Shown: positions 48,066 to 59,600 of the stretch, one piece after another
Position numbering within the stretch: position 1 is the first letter of the stretch
How the letters are laid out: each line of letters begins with the position of its first letter
Origin: Euclidia mi
Lineage: Eukaryota > Arthropoda > Insecta > Lepidoptera > Erebidae
Length of the DNA: 64,000 bases
Direction: 5' to 3'
Assembly: GCA_944739405.2 (NCBI GenBank)
Contig: OX123196.2
Location: forward strand, 54,660,196-54,724,195
The notes under the pieces: model-generated
Seen by the model: the letters and a program-made list of their open reading frames with translations, nothing else
The model's database searches: none
Told to the model about the DNA's origin: nothing
Position numbers and translations under genes: made by a program

Positions 48066-48205
48066 GTTAGTCACCGAAGACCTCGTTGGCATCGCGGGCA
48101 GCAGATGAATGTGGGTAGTACACGATTGGTTTATGAGGAAAGTCTTGTGTGAGGCTTATATCCGGCAGTGGACGTCTATCAGCTGCTATGATGATGGTTA
48201 GACCT
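48066..48205 (+). repeat. Probable RTE-type LINE 3' end fragment
   Basis: AGGCTTATATCCGGCAGTGG followed by acgtctatcagctgctatgatgatgg resembles LINE 3' ends of the 'cagcagtggac...gatgatg' type. Short and decayed. Confidence 0.4.
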
Positions 48206-48795
48206 TGACTCCCAAACCAATGGTCTGGAGCTTGATTCTCGACTGGCAAAATATTTAAGTGAACAACACGATAAGTTGAAAGCCACTAGACCACCAGTTC
48301 ATTTAAAAGGGTTTCGATTAAATTACTTAGTGGTAGATAGCAGAAGAGATGGCTACTAACGGCCGGTCCCAATATTTGTTTGATCTATCCATGGATATGG
48401 CTATTAGAAAGTAAGATGTCAACTAAATCTGAAATCCTACTGCTTCTAGCTTCAGAACATGAACATATAATCGATCCCACCCTTTATATTCCATAATTAC
48501 TTCCTTACTTCTAAACTCTTTAATAAACATAATACTAAAGAAAATATTTAACGTTATATTTTCATACATCTTACAAGATTTTCATATTTTCCGTAAGTCG
48601 TTTATCGAAAGAAAAAATATATACGGCCGGGGTGATGTTATTTTCTATTTAGCATTACAAGCGATAATTTCCCCTTTGCTTATAAAAATTCAACAGTGAA
48701 AAGACGTATTTGGAATTTATTTTTGCTTGGGCCATAAATTTTATGTTGGCATTTAACCGGTAAAAATTCAATACTAAAAGTCTTTAGTGGTAATA
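48206..48795. other. No recognised feature
   Basis: AT-rich, nothing recognised. Confidence 0.5.
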
Positions 48796-48799
48796 CATA

Positions 48800-48961
48800 C
48801 AGGGTTATTTGTAAAACACCGTTAAACTCTTAGGGGGTGGTTATATCCATCATTATGAACAACTTTTGTTCTGGAACTTTTGCGAAATCGCGAAAAAAAT
48901 ATAAGCTGTTCCATACATTTTGTCAAGGTCAAAGTTCAACGGTGTTTTATAAATAACCCAG
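48800..48961. mobile_element. Short inverted-repeat MITE
   Basis: AGGGTTATTTGTAAAACACC at 48801 onward pairs with GGTGTTTTATAAATAACCC ending 48959; about 25 of 28 terminal positions are complementary. The element is about 160 bp with no coding potential; no clean target duplication was seen. Confidence 0.65.
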
Positions 48962-49107
48962 TATAATATACAAAAAAAATCCAAATTGCCACGATTTGTA
49001 CCAAAGCACAATAATAGTTCTGAAACGGTTCTCATTCTTGAAATTATTTGAGAGATAAAGGTAAAAGTCTCAAATACTCAAATTGCGCCGACTTTTTGGC
49101 ATATATT

Positions 49108-49200
49108 ACACTAGCCGTGCTCACACGGTCAGGCATCTCGTGACCGCTGCAGCTACTGGTGTAACCCATATTACCCATGCCAAAACGTCTAATATATTAA
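49108..49200 (+). repeat. Penelope-terminus-like motif
   Basis: TACACTAGCCGTG.. then CCGCTGCAGCTACTGGTGTA and CATGCCAAAACGTC; a decayed relative of 24805-24870. Confidence 0.4.
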
Positions 49201-49284
49201 TTGTATTCATGTCGCAGACATTATCTTAACCATTCGTGCAATTAATAGCCTAAAACAAAGAGGCTACTACTACTACGGTCGTCC

Positions 49285-49440
49285 AAAAAAATATGGCTTT
49301 ACGTGCCTTCTGAACCTCTGAACGCACTGTGATGTAAATGCTACAATGAGCGGCCACCCACCCATGTTGTGTATATACCTGTGTATGCAGTACTTAACTT
49401 AGGCGATCTATTCGAAACGGCAAATCAGGTAACGCTGTTG
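49285..49440 (+). repeat. SINE family 3 second-block fragment
   Basis: TTTACGTGCCTTCTGAA and GATGTAAATGCTACA match 22760-22810 with decay. Confidence 0.4.
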
Positions 49441-49455
49441 GCCCAGCAAATTACA

Positions 49456-50640
49456 TATATAGATTAGATTAGATTATACTTTATTGCACACCAAGAGAAA
49501 TGTTTAAAATACATTAGGCTTAAAAACTACGAGTAATGCACAATCGGCGGCCTTATCGCTAAGTGCGATCTTTTCCAGGCAACCTTTGGATGGACAGAAA
49601 TGATGTTCGCAGTTTTATGCGACGATGGTGGTGTTAATAGGATGGATACCCAATAATAAAGACATAAATAAAATACATACATACATTTACATAATACATA
49701 CAAATACTTACACATACATAGAATAGATATATACATACATACATTTGTAGAATATAAATACATATAAATATAAAAAACATGAATAGATACATTGAAATAC
49801 CTAGAACTCGCGTAGACAAACGAACGACGAAACTATTTAATTACATTACGAATTTAAGTGGTGTTTTTTTAGAGAATCTTTAAAAATATTCAATGATTCT
49901 CTTCGGATTTGTAATGGCAAAGCATTCCACAGACGCACTGCCTGAGCAGTAAAGGATTTATTAAAATAATTTGTGGAATGCTTTGGCATCTCCAGTGTCA
50001 GATCCTCAGACGACCTCAAGGACCTTATATGTGTGTCATGAAGGAACTTGAAACGTTCTTTGAGATATGAGGGATTACAAGGATTAAATAGAACATTATA
50101 TAATAATGTGAGAATGTGAGTATTCCTGCGAAGACGAATTGGGAGCCACTTGAGTTTGTTGCGAAAATCTGAAACGTGATCATATTTGCGCAGACCAAAT
50201 ATAAATCTTATGCAAAAGTTTTGGAGACGCTCAAGTTTATCTATGTTTATATATATAAAGGCATCTATGTTTTACACTTATGGTAATATTCAATGGCGAT
50301 GTCTGCATAAAGGCATCTCCAGTATCAGATCCTCAGACGACCTCAAGGACCTTATATGTATGTCATGAAGGAACTTGAAACGTTCTTTGAGATATGAGGG
50401 AGTACAAGGATTAAATAGAACATTATATAATAATGTGAGAATGTGAGTATTCCTGCGAAGACGAATTGGGAGCCACTTGAGTTTGTTGCGAAAATCTGAA
50501 ACGTGATCATTTTTGCGCAGACCAAATATAAATCTTATGCAAAAGTTTTGGAGACGCTCAAGTTTATCTATGTTTATATATATAAAGGCATCTATGTTTT
50601 ACACTTATGGTAATATTCAATGGCGATGTCTGCATAAACT
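49456..50640 (-). pseudogene. 3' end of a Jockey/CR1-like LINE (minus)
   Basis: A minus-strand frame ending at TAA 49846-49848 reads KWLPIRLRRNTHILTLLYN, LKERFKFLHDTHIRSLRSS and AQAVRLWNALPLQIRR, ending with a NIFKDSLKKHH tail. The WN-LP-IR block and the short charged end are typical of the last part of Jockey/CR1-type ORF2. Upstream in the same orientation, DKLERLQNFCIRFIFGLRK is readable. The 3'UTR is simple-sequence rich (TACATACA runs near 49680) and ends in ttattgcacacc reversed plus pentamer tail (AGATT)3 at about 49460-49475. A 327-bp piece is tandemly doubled, so the coding segment occurs in two partial copies, and stops occur upstream of the copy junction. Confidence 0.82.
49984..50637. 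repeat. 327-bp tandem duplication within the LINE
   Basis: GGCATCTCCAGT at 49985 and 50312 starts two copies that stay collinear to CGATGTCTGCATAAA at about 50309 and 50636, differing at only a few positions. Confidence 0.9.
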
Positions 50641-52170
50641 ATTCTAACAAATAGTCAGTACGATTAGTTGTCCATTGTTGCGTGAAAGAAAGATAAACCA
50701 ACACGCTTTCACTTTTATTGTGAACATTATATGATAATTCTATATTTTAGCTGTAACTTCTTCTTATGGCATGGCCGGTTATCGAGGTCATTTGCTCTCT
50801 ATACTCATGGCTCACGATATCTCATTATTACGTAAGTGAATGTGATTTTCAGTTTAACTAGGTGGCACAGATATCTTAGCTAGGCGCAACTATACCTATT
50901 ATCGCGATTTGACTATAAAAAGATTTTATTTTTATTTAGTTTGAGTGTGAGAATACAGTATATGTTATATGTTTAAAACATCTTATCTAGTTACACATTT
51001 TTAGGAAACACGTAGGTATTTTATGTGAGGGAAACATAATTATGAGTATTTATAGAAGATCGGAACACCGGAATAATATAGGTACACACAGCATTTTATT
51101 TTGTTCACACAGCAATTTTTCCGTTTAGTAGTTAGGTGATATCACCTAACTACTAACTACATAATTATGTAAAGACATTCAGGAGCATATAGCTATTATT
51201 TATTAAGATAGCGCTAGGAAGACTGTTACAGTGGTTGGAAATGCTCGCCAATTAATATGCTCTGATCTTGCTATATAGAACACAAGCATGCATCTATGTA
51301 TAAAAAAATACTAGACTCAGGCCCTCAGGAATAACAGTTTTGGTTAAAACTGTACAAAAATCACTTCGGCAGTTTTTGAACTTATCGGTTTATACAGACA
51401 GAGAGGAAGAAAAGGGGACTTCATTTTATAATATGTATAGATATCAGTTTATGTAAGAAGTTCTTGATTGCAAATGCTAGCTTTGATGACTTGGTTGCAT
51501 TCAAAAAACTTTTTTATGTCCTATCACGGTACCCTACAAAACTGTCCCAGCCCCATTTCGATAACAATTCGTGTGAACGTCAAGCATCTAAGTTATGGCT
51601 CTTAAAAACAGCTTTACTTCAAATCCACGGTCGACTTCATAAAATATTACATTTTGAAATCAGAATAAAAACGTTTGAAGTAACGCGGTCGGTGTTGCCA
51701 GGGCCCTGTTGTGTTAGGAATGTTGACAGATTAAAAATACATTCCGATTATAATGGTAGGTATGCATTTTGGGTACGGAATATTTAAGATTGTGAAGGTT
51801 TACTTTTTTGCGATCATGGAAAACCTACGGGTCGATTTAATGAATCAATGAAAGGAAGGGTACATAGACAAGCAGGCATATTTTAAATGGGTTAGCAATT
51901 ATTCTGTAGTTTCTGTAAAGAATGCATGAAGATAAATGTGACTGTGTACCTATAAATAATAATAATAACACATTTTTATTTCAGGTAAACACCCATTACA
52001 TTCATAAAATTGCATACTTTCAAAAATTCCCATTAATATTAATTAAACAATTATTCCATTACACTATATTAAATATTTTTGTTTCACATATTTATAGCAG
52101 ACTTTAGATAATCAGTATAAATTTTGAAGCAAGCATGACAATATATTTAATTGTCATGCTATATATATAA
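50641..52170. other. No recognised feature except a palindrome
   Basis: AT-rich. The 107-codon frame at 51464-51787 has no recognised family motif. A 32-bp perfect palindrome lies at 51125-51156. Confidence 0.5.
51125..51156. repeat. Perfect 32-bp palindrome
   Basis: TTAGTAGTTAGGTGAT is followed immediately by its exact reverse complement with no spacer. Confidence 0.9.
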
Positions 52171-52171
52171 T

Positions 52172-52552
52172 CAGAGGCAGCGAGAGCCGAGTGGATATAC
52201 CAAAAGACTGCCATGCAGAGGGTATCGGGTTCGAATCCACGGCGCGCACCAATGACTTTTCGGAGTTATGTGCGTATTGAATTGTTAATTATCGCTTGTC
52301 CCGTGCCTCGGAGAGTACGTTAAGCCGTCGGTCCCGGTTGTCATGAAGATCTTTGACAGTCGTTACAGGGCGTCAGTACCTTCTAAATAAACTGACACTA
52401 GTCTAAACCATGGAATATCTCTATCCCTTCGGGTTGCGGAGGTCAGACGGCAGTCGCTCTGTGGAAAAGCTAATATTCAGCCAAATCCGATTAGACTAGA
52501 AAGCGGACTCCAGATTGAAAACTAGGATAACGCTAAGAGGATGATGATGACA
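52172..52552 (+). mobile_element. tRNA-derived SINE, family 4
   Basis: Head with GAGCCGAGTGGATATACC (A-box region) and ATCGGGTTCGAATCCACGG (B box, about 52230). A long body follows (GCCTCGGAGAGTACGTTAAG, GATTAGACTAGAAAGCGGA, GATAACGCTA) and the tail GATGATGATGA. The RTE-like LINE at 37.7 kb has the same kind of tail, so it may be the partner that supplies the RT; that is inference. Confidence 0.75.
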
Positions 52553-53112
52553 ATATATATAATTGGTACTATTGGCTAGATTTTTATATGACTTTCGGGT
52601 TATAACAATTCAAGTTTCAACCAAAGGATCACCAATCAATAGATGTAATTCCGCCAGGTCTGTTCGTATGGCCGCTGTTTAACTCTTCTTTCTTGAAATC
52701 TTTGACATAGTTAAGCATTTTAACCACGACTTAGTTGTCGGGGCTTAAAATATATTTAGCATTATTCTAGGTAGTGATTGGTCCTTGCTAATTACGAATA
52801 GAGAGCGGTGACATATTAGCAACATTTTTCGCGGCTACTTGAATAAATGTTGTGTTTGAGTGCTTCAAAATAACAGAAAATAAACATGGTGCGTGATCCA
52901 ACCAATCCTTGCCTGCGTTTTAGGTATACTACTATGAGACTATGCTCTCTCATTTATTTACTTTAAAAGTATGTGTGTAGGTTAATTAAGGACTGCGATA
53001 TTTAAACCGCAATAAAAAACGCTACTCCCGTTACACAAATATAAAACTCTGTTGTTACACTGACTGATAGGCAACGCACAACCTATATAAAATTCTAGAC
53101 GCAAGACTCTGA
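52553..53112. other. No recognised feature
   Basis: AT-rich flank of the composite Penelope-like element. Confidence 0.5.
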
Positions 53113-53778
53113 AATCAGGCATGTATTATCTTCTTGGGTTTACGCGAATGTTACACATTGAAATTAAACTACAGTTTACGGATTTTATCGCGATGTATTG
53201 GTTTCACTAAGTTATTACATTTGAAACTAATGATCTAGAAACTATATTTTTTATTTATTACTAGCCGACGTTTCGAATTTCTTACAGTATTCATGTTTAC
53301 GGCAGACTGAGGTGATATTTGTCTTTTTCTTGAATGTATAAGTTATCTCAAAGTACCCGAACATATTTCAACTACTGGTGTTACTATTTACGCAGAATGA
53401 GCTCACAGTGTCTGGTAGCGCCATCTACCTTCCTATCTATAACTAATCGCATCAACGTCAATGGTTGGTCGCTGCTTGGCCAATGCGAGCGATGCCTTTT
53501 GTTTCTATCCCTCTCTATCCCATTCCCAAGAAGGGGCACGCCTTTCGCGGATTGGTCGCGGCGATCGTCGACGCAAGAGACAATCCAGAACTTTCGATTC
53601 GCTAAACACGTGTCGGCCATACCGTACCGCTCCGTGCCGCTCCCGCTATAATTATTACCGCTTATACAAGACCACTCGCAAGTGGAAGTGATTTGTGTAG
53701 TGAAGTGAATCAAGCAGCTTCATCCCGAAACCACCAGGAGACTGCCCATTCTGAGACGAAGAAGATTGCCGTACAAGG

Positions 53779-53880
53779 TAAGTGCCCCCCATCCTTGGAA
53801 TATCCTATACCCACTCACAATCATCTCTCCCATTCCAATCCTACATTCTCTTCCCTTATCCTTTCTAGGCGAGCAGAACT
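53779..53880 (+). other. Intron-like donor/acceptor pair
   Basis: GTAAGT at 53779 follows CAAG, and a pyrimidine-rich stretch ending TTATCCTTTCTAG ends near 53869. The strand is opposite to the GIY-YIG frame. Introns within Penelope-like elements are known, but whether this one is used is unknown. Confidence 0.35.
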
Positions 53881-53916
53881 CGCCCTAAAACAGTGCATTT
53901 TCCTTTTCCAAATCGC

Positions 53917-54274
53917 CTAGAACCTACGGTTTCGGTGTATCGCTGAACCAGTGTCCTTAGGTCTTCTGGTGACTTTGACCTTCTTGGGTTTCATTAGCCC
54001 TATGACAGGGTCCCACGCTGGAGGAACATTCCAACCATCTTCCCTATTGAAATTAGGGTGTTTTTTAATTTCAATAGCCTCTCGTATCATCCTTGGAAGA
54101 AAACGGTGTTCTTTTGCGAGTATCTGTGGTTCATCAAATCGCAGGTAATGGTTGGGTCCTTGTTCCACATGTTCACACATAGCAGACTTTGTTGAGCGTT
54201 TATGTTTTATGTCAGCTATATGTTCTTTGAGTCGAATGCCTATGCTTCTCTTGGTTTGTCCAATGTATGAGAGC
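53917..54274 (-). pseudogene. Penelope-like GIY-YIG nuclease C-terminus
   Basis: Open on the minus strand from 54274 to TAG at 53917: SYIGQTKRSIGIRLKEHIAD, GPNHYLRFDEPQILAKEH, REAIEIKKHPNFNREDGWN. The SYIGQT and REDGW-type blocks match the element at 25.7 kb (SYIGQTKRTIAERVKEH and AVEIKKYNNFNREDG). RT and the first strand of the GIY-YIG fold are missing, so no active enzyme is encoded. The sequence differs clearly from the 25.7-kb copy, so the two belong to different Penelope-like families. Confidence 0.85.
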
Positions 54275-54478
54275 TATAGTTTCTAGATCATTAGTTTCAA
54301 ATGTAATAACTTAGTGAAACCAATACATCGCGATAAAATCCGTAAACTGTAGTTTAATTTCAATCAGGCATGTATGTTTCTTGGGGATTGTAGGGGAGTA
54401 TTTAATAAAAATATTTTTAAGAATTCAACCTTAAGGAGTAAAAGGAACCATGTGAGTAGAGCCGCGGGCTAAGTTACA

Positions 54479-54602
54479 TACATACATACATAGTCTCACG
54501 CCTATAACCCCGAAGAGGTGGGCAGAGGTGTATTTCTACACCCACTTTTCACCAGATATATTACTTTAGTCCCACGTAATAAGGGACGAGCCTATTGCCA
54601 AG
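54479..54602 (-). mobile_element. SINE family 2 fragment (minus)
   Basis: (TACA)n then TCTCACGCCTATAACCCCGA, AGGTGTATTTCTACACCCAC and GGGACGAGCCTATTGCCAA; same 3' half as 17640-17760. Confidence 0.7.
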
Positions 54603-55160
54603 TTAACTTTAATATATTAAGATAAAAAAGTTTGCTAATCTGGACATAGCTAATCCCGATTTCATTCATATATGTTATTCCCTTAGTAATCCCGAACGGT
54701 TAGACGATCGTGTAAGGGATAATATCTGCCTTTACGAGAGAAATAACCCTTTAATATTTAAATACTTAACAATAATGTCGGGTTTCATAACTAAGGATAA
54801 GTAATTTATTGTATTATGACTATCTGACTGTTTAATATACAGGAAAAATGGAGCAGAAATATGTATCCAACACCGATCTGATTACTATACGGCAGATTTA
54901 CAAATTGAAGCAACAATAATACCGAGTTCACTCCGTGTGTTGTGTTTAGACGTATACGCGGATTATACATTATGTCAGAGGCAGAGTCCAAAGTTTGAAC
55001 TATCGTAAAATATTGAAAATCTTAAATTGATTGCAGTGCATATAGGTGGTTATGAAGCTGATTTACATAAATATCTCCATCCATGGGTATCTAAAACTTC
55101 TTAAAGAAAGTTCATATAATAAGTAACTCATACAAGTGTCAAAGCATACGTTTTTAAAAC
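54603..55160. other. No recognised feature
   Basis: AT-rich, nothing recognised. Confidence 0.5.
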
Positions 55161-55163
55161 AAA

Positions 55164-56110
55164 ATTCCAGGCAATATTCAGAAACTAAGTATTAATAAAT
55201 TCAAAGTATTTATTAAACAGAGCTTGTGTTCAAAAGCTTATTACACAGTTAAAGATTATTTAGCAGACGAAAACGCCTGGAATTGAGTTTAAAAATTATG
55301 AATTGACATTAAATTATGAATTGACATTATGAATTTTGACATTTTAAAATTAGTGACATAATATTTTTATTTACATTTGTAGTACTTATATTTTAACATT
55401 CTGACATTTTTGATTTGACATTTGTAATTTTATTTGATTTGTTTTGACATTGTTTGATTTGACATTGTTATTTTCTTTTGACATTTAAAATGACGTAAGT
55501 AATATATTATTATTTTATTTTTTAGACATTCTTAAATTGACATTCAATAATATTTTCTGACATTTAAATATATGACATTTTATTGTTAAAATTTTTATAA
55601 TTTTACATATTGTTTACAACATGTTTGTATTTTACTATGTATTAGCATGTAAAGTTGTGAGTACGATGTGGGCATTATTAAACATATAAACAAATAGTTG
55701 TGGCAACCTGCCTGATGGCTTAGGCTGACATGCTTATGCATACACCTTCCGATCGCGTGGAGGCATAGTGATACAGATCGTGCTGGCTCCCTCAATCAAG
55801 GTTGAGCCGTACGATTGCTGTTGAATGCGGGCCATCAGTGGGCCGAGTCAGTCAAAAGCGTCAGATGATTTCCTGCATTGTACTTGCATACTAAACCCTT
55901 TTTTTTGTCTGGACTTTAAAAGATCAAGAAAAGACTAAAGAAATTGAAGTGACAAAAAAAAAACAATGACTCTGAGTTTGTTTCGGCTTTTCTTCTCAAG
56001 AAGTCATTTAGCTAGGAAAAGCCGGCATCATCTAGAATACGGTTTTGACATGTATAAGTGTTGTAAACAACCAAAATGCAGAAATAAATATGTCTTTATG
56101 TCTTTATTGT
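55164..56110 (+). pseudogene. LINE C-terminus and 3'UTR (plus)
   Basis: A short frame ending at TGA 55284-55286 reads KLSINKFKVFIKQSL and YYTVKDYLADENAWN, matching the very end of Jockey/CR1-type ORF2 (the 'KAYYSVxxFL' block). The next 300 bp are full of TTTGACATT-like phrases in loose tandem. Further on lie a GCTGACATGCTTATGC block near 55730 and an AATAAATATGTCTTTATGTC tail near 56085, a likely 3' end. The 3' limit is uncertain. The minus frame at 55595-55795 is incidental. Confidence 0.6.
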
Positions 56111-56384
56111 TGTTATTCCATTTATATTAAGGTTACATTATGACCCATTTCTTTGTGTAATTGTTAATTATCCATTGAGGCAATAAATAAGAAAAACATA
56201 GCGATCATGCAACAGACCAAGGCTTAATAAAACATAAATAGAACTTCTTGCGGTACAAAGCACTATATACACTAGGATTGCCGATTTTTCATCGCACTGT
56301 GTAAACCCCATAGTGCGCCCGATAACGGCTGCTTACAGGACAAAAAAATAGAAGCTCACCGATGGTACTTTTTGTGGAGTAACT

Positions 56385-56657
56385 TGTAACGTATGTCCGG
56401 TACTTACCGCGTTGCGTCACAGTACCGCCCATACGCTCGGCCAATCAGAGAAGGCCATCGTCCGCACTCGCAAAGCCTGACCAAATATGGTCATAAACGG
56501 ACTCTCACCCTGATGGAGGGCCCGGTATATAAAGGGGCCGACAGAGAGGCCGGCACCGCTACTCTACACTAACCTACTACCGTTACTCTATTCTGTACCG
56601 CTATATCTTTATACATTCTACGTGTATCCTGATTCCAGCTGTGGGTAAGTTACTACA
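56385..56657 (+). promoter_or_regulatory. Probable Gypsy 5' LTR with TATA promoter
   Basis: A GC-richer block starting TGTAACGTATGTCCGG contains CCAATCAG near 56440 and TATATAAAGG at about 56526, then a pyrimidine-rich downstream region. It ends near GTAAGTTACTACA. It sits directly upstream of Gypsy pol, so it is most likely the element's LTR. No second copy exists in the window and no TGG primer site follows, so both ends are uncertain. Confidence 0.5.
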
Positions 56658-59600
56658 TTTACTTAATATATATTTATTATTATTTTATTACCTTTTCCAA
56701 AGTAGTATCGATTATAACAGGAAATTTCTTAAAATTTATCAAAATAAAATAAAACTTAACTTTAGCGATCCAGTTTACCTGATTCCACCTCGTTCCAAAA
56801 TAACTGTAGAATGTTCTGTCATAAACCTTGAAATAAAAGAAGGACTAGTCCTTGATCAACATATTAGTGAGACACTATTTATTGCAAATTGTTTAGTCAC
56901 AGTGAAAAATAACCACAGGGTCAATCTCACAGTCTTAAGCACTTCTGACAACCCCGTCACACTAAATTCTGACCTTCAACTTACCTTACATCCACTTGAC
57001 TATCACTCGATTCCAAACCAGCACAATAGGTCATGTCTCAGTAGAACTCAAGAAGTTTTAGAACTCCTTCGAGTTTCACACTTAAACCTCGAAGAAACCA
57101 ATGCCCTTTATGACGTATGTTCCAAATACTCTGACGTTTTCCACTTAACTGGTGACCAGTTGACCGCTACAGGCGCTATCCAGGACGAGATCCGGACATC
57201 TTCTGATCAGCCAAGCAATGTCAAGTCTTATCGATTTTCTGAAATACACAAACAAGAGGTGCAATCTCAGATCCAAAAGATGTTAGACCAAAATATTATA
57301 AAACCATCTTTATTTCCATGGTCTTCTCCTATATGGATAGTTCCTAAAAAGGTAGATGCTTCCAGCCAAAGAAAATGGCGAATCGTCATAGATTATAGGA
57401 AACTATAACGATAATACAATTGGTAAAACTTACCCAATTCCAAACATCACCGAAATTCTTGATCAATTAGGAAAGTCCAAATATATTTCAACCCTTGATT
57501 TAGCATCAGGGTTTCATCAAATCAAAATGGCGCCTAACGACTCCTGCAAAACCGCTTTTAGTGTGCCTCAAGGGCACTTTGAATTTACGACGATGCCGTT
57601 TGGCTTAAAAAACGCTCCCTCAACTTTCCAACGACTAATGAACAATGTTCTTGCTGGCCTTCAAGGAGAGAGATGTTTTGTCTATTTAGATGACATCGTT
57701 ATTTACTCCCATGACATTAACTCTCACATCCAAAATCTGACAGCTGTATTCCAAAAACTCCGTTCTTTTAACCTTAAGCACCAACCAGATAAGTGTGAAT
57801 TCCTACGAAAAGAAGTTGGATACTTAGGACATGTTATTACCGAAAATGGTCTGAAACCCGATCCCAATAAAGTTAAATCTGTCCAGGAATTCCCAACACC
57901 AAAATGTCCCAAGGACATTAAATTCTTTTTAGGTTTAATCTCTTATTATAGACGCTTTATAGCAGATTTCTCGAAACTATCAAAACCTCTTACATCACTC
58001 TTAAAAAAGGACATACCTTTTAACTGGACCAATGAGCAACAGCTGGCTTTTGAATCCTTAAAAAATAAACTTATTACCGCTCCCGTCCTTATCTATCCAG
58101 ATTTTACAAAACCGTTCAATCTTACCTCTGATGCATCCAACTATGCAATATCCTCAATCCTATCACAAGGCCCAATCGGTAAAGATAACCCCATAGTCTA
58201 TGCGTCCAGGACCTTAAACAAAAACGAAATAAATTACAGCACCACCGAAAAGGAACTCCTTGCCATTGTTTTTGGTTGTAAAACTTTTAGGCCTTACCTA
58301 TTTGGTCGCAAATTCACAATTATAACCGATCATCGTCCTTTAAAATGGCTTTTCAACCATAGTGACCCTAGTAGCAAGTTATAACGTTGGCGGCTGCAAC
58401 TTGAAGAATACGAATACGAAATTGTATATCGAAAGGGTAAATTGAACTCAGCAGCCGACGCCCTCTCCCGTTATCCAGTTAACCCTATACAACCTGAAAA
58501 CCCTGACAACGAACTTACAGACCTAGGTCCTCTAGATATCAGCCTCTTTAATCGCGAAGATATAGATTTTAGTCCCTTAAACCTTCCAAATCCAGATGAA
58601 TATCAAGATCCTCTTTCGACACAAAATAATCCTTTACCAATGCCTGAGACGATTCCCCTAACTGAAAATGAACCTCAACCTTCGACAAGTGACCAAATTC
58701 CAATGTTAGACAGCCCAAATCCTGAAACAAATGCCGCAACTCAAAACCCCGAAATAAATAGCCTAAGTCGAAACCTACCCGATCCTGACGACACTTATAC
58801 GAAATTTCTCCGCACTTCAGCAACAACTTCCTATAATACAGCCATTATCGAGTACAGTGACAATTTGCTTTAAAGCCAAAACAAGTATATAATTGTACCA
58901 ACATCACTTGACCTTGACGAATCTATTCCCTACGTCCAAGATATACTATCTAATTCAATAGAAGGTGATAAATTTGTAAATTCCGAGAGAACTCTCCATT
59001 CTTATAAATCACTTTCACACAACAATAAACATTACTATTTTATATTTATTAAAGTACACCATTTTGATGATTGCAGTTATACTGACATATTCGAATCCCT
59101 TAAAAATCTTAGAAACCATTTAATTTCTAACACTGAATCAATTGATAAAATAAGTATATCTGATTTTAAAAACCCATTTGACAGGCACTTATACCTAAAA
59201 ATGTATAATATATTAGCTCATTTGTTTCACAATACATCAATTGAAATTCATATTTATCGAAATAAAATTTACTATCCTAGTCCTAGTGAAGTACAAAAAC
59301 TACTCAAAGAAAATTACGACATCCCCGTCGCAGGGCATCTAGGTTCCACTCGTATGTTTAATAAAATTCGAGAACAATATTACTGAAAAACATGCGCAGT
59401 GACATTGAAAACTATGTGAAAAACTGTCCATCCTGTCAAACAAATAAAGCATTAAGCAAACTTAACAGAGCACCGATGCAAATTACCAGCACTTCCACTA
59501 CCCCGTTTGAAAGAATATCCCTAGACATAGTCGGTCCACGTGGTCCACTTCCTGAATCTGGCTCAGCTAAACTGAAGTACATCCTCACATTTCAAGATGA

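Larger units (their letters stand above)
53127..54361 (-). mobile_element. Composite Penelope-like element with inverted arms
   Basis: AATCAGGCATGTAT is found at 53113-53126 and 54362-54375, a 14-bp target duplication around the whole unit. Inside, 90-bp arms at 53157-53246 and 54275-54364 are exact reverse complements. Between them a minus-strand GIY-YIG fragment begins right at the right arm. The simplest reading is a minus copy cut off inside GIY-YIG, preceded by a 90-bp inverted piece of the same element's 3' end. Inverted truncated partners are known for Penelope-like elements. The inverted AAACGTCGG motif at 53265-53275 matches the other Penelope ends in the window. Confidence 0.8.

Noticed and set aside
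51464..51787. 107-codon plus-strand frame
   Set aside because: No recognisable domain, no splice or promoter context and no related sequence in the window.
53384..53713. 109-codon minus-strand frame in the Penelope composite
   Set aside because: Overlaps plus-strand frames of similar length in a GC-rich terminal region; no motif and not continuous with the GIY-YIG frame.
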